NCBI RefSeq assembly: GCF_000003605.2
Contig: NW_003155245.1
Coordinates: 162,472-226,471, forward strand
Reading direction: 5' to 3'
Length of the DNA: 64,000 nt
DNA from: Saccoglossus kowalevskii
Taxonomy: Eukaryota; Hemichordata; Enteropneusta; Harrimaniidae
Shown here: positions 62,964-64,000 of the stretch, in pieces
Numbering within the stretch: position 1 is the stretch's first letter
How the letters are laid out: each line of letters begins with the position of its first letter
Notes under the pieces: generated by a model
What the model was told of the DNA's origin: nothing
What the model saw: only the letters and a program-made list of their open reading frames with translations
Databases searched by the model: none
Program-made: the position numbers and the translations under genes

Positions 62964-64000
62964 CTGTGGTATTAGATATATATGATTTTATAAGATTACA
63001 TGTGCATTACAGTGAACGACAGAAAGTTGTACCTTAATTTATGTACGCATTTATACATACTTGTAAACACCATCGGTTAAGAAAATAATAAGTTACAATT
63101 GAGTATTGACTGAGGGATTCCTGTTTAGGTAAAACGCTACACAAAAGTAAAGATAATTTTCTCTAGCTTTGCAGATTTTATATATCATGTTGCAAGGATG
63201 AAGAAAATAAATAAAAAATGAAAACAGAGCTAAAAACGATTAATTATAGACTTATTTTGACAGGAACAATTGTCGCTGCTCATGCGCTCAAATATGCGTA
63301 CATATGTACAAACAAATCACATACCTTAAACCTAGCAACATAATTATTCGAGTGACACAGCGATTTTTGATAACCCAAAAATGCACATCTTGTGATGCGT
63401 ATTTAGATTAGCCCAACAGAAAAATCTACGTATATTTTGATGTTGGATTACCAATGTTTTAATAAAAACATTTTTTTTTCATGCAGAAAAAAATAAATAT
63501 ATTTTAAAATAAATATCTTCTGATAGATCTTTTCTCCCATTATAGTAACATAGCCCCCAATACCTAACAAATGTATTGGGTGAATTATCTAGTTCGGGGG
63601 AAAGCGCCGTACTGATAAATGTCATCCACAAAGCTGAAATATCATAAACACAATTCAAAGCAGGGCTCCTTAGCTCACCGTTGGAATGACTATTGTGTTT
63701 GTGACCTCACATAGATACGACAGTTGTCTGAATATTGATATACATTTTTTATAAGTCACATTAAAGCATATAATAACTAGATATTTACTACAAAATGAAA
63801 CTGAAATGAAATGAAGTATAAACTATATGTATTGATTTAATATATTATGACGTATGAACTTTGAACAATTGGGTAAATAAAAGAAGTAGCTGTGGAATAA
63901 ATGCCATTCGCCAATGCTCAGTTCTCAGTTCTTGTTGGTATGTTCAAATAAACTAATTAAACAAATTATAACGCAATTGTTATTACAATCTTTCATTGTC
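62964..64000. other. Intron 1 of gene C (start of exon 1 not reached)
   Basis: AT-rich noncoding sequence. No minus-strand frame with an initiating Met, a hydrophobic anchor and a phase-0 donor was found, so exon 1 should lie beyond the right edge. Confidence 0.6.

Noticed and set aside
63336-63352. Possible exon 1 of gene C (ATG followed by a GTATGT donor)
   Set aside because: It would encode only about six residues with no anchor, unlike exon 1 of A and B; exon 1 more likely lies outside the window.
1-64000. CRISPR arrays, bacterial operons, prophage, riboswitches
   Set aside because: No direct-repeat/spacer array or compact coding was seen; introns, tRNA type and repeat content are those of an animal genome.

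Overview
The window is nuclear DNA from a metazoan, most likely a marine invertebrate. The signs are genes split by GT-AG introns, elongator tRNA-Met genes, a decayed APE-endonuclease LINE, many short inverted-repeat (MITE-like) elements and a 50-N assembly gap. The style resembles amphioxus or a mollusc, but nothing here fixes the taxon. Nothing suggests a bacterial, viral or plasmid source, and almost all open frames over about 60 codons look like chance frames in AT-rich noncoding DNA.

The main gene content is a tandem cluster of three paralogous genes on the minus strand in the right half (33980-62963). I call them A (33980-40489), B (52758-56938) and C (59622-62963, 5' exon beyond the window). 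Every splice site of A and B, and of the visible part of C, can be placed. The intron phases are identical (0, 2, 0, 1) and most exon lengths are the same or nearly so (148/148/151, 139/139/139, 140/140/146 bp). The products resemble the GDP-fucose protein O-fucosyltransferase (POFUT1-like) fold: an N-terminal G-GGxNxQ(F/Y) loop, a conserved PFFLHGG segment, a central HWRN, and a C-terminal S-WS-FV-ER segment like the end of POFUT1. A and B start with a short cytoplasmic tail and a hydrophobic anchor, so they look like type II secretory-pathway enzymes rather than soluble ER proteins.

By region: 1-7390 is gene-poor. 7400-10625 is a degenerate LINE with endonuclease, part of the RT and the C-terminal region, with the RT catalytic centre missing. 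10626-33979 is gene-poor, with MITEs, several minisatellites and three weak ORF candidates. 33980-40489 is gene A, with a coding-looking block of possible ILEI/FAM3 type just upstream. 40800-43700 holds MITE-like elements. 43701-44528 has two tRNA-Met(CAT) genes in a roughly 755-bp tandem duplication. 44800-45535 has two retroposon-like (AATA)n tails and a dead RecQ-like helicase fragment ending in a long inverted repeat. 48468-49373 is an intact LINE ORF1-like protein with no RT beside it. 50030-50530 is a G-rich repeat array. 52758-62963 holds genes B and C, with inverted-repeat elements in introns and between the genes.

The three transferases presumably arose by local duplication and act on secreted or surface proteins in the Golgi/ER. 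Substrate and catalytic activity are not shown by sequence alone.
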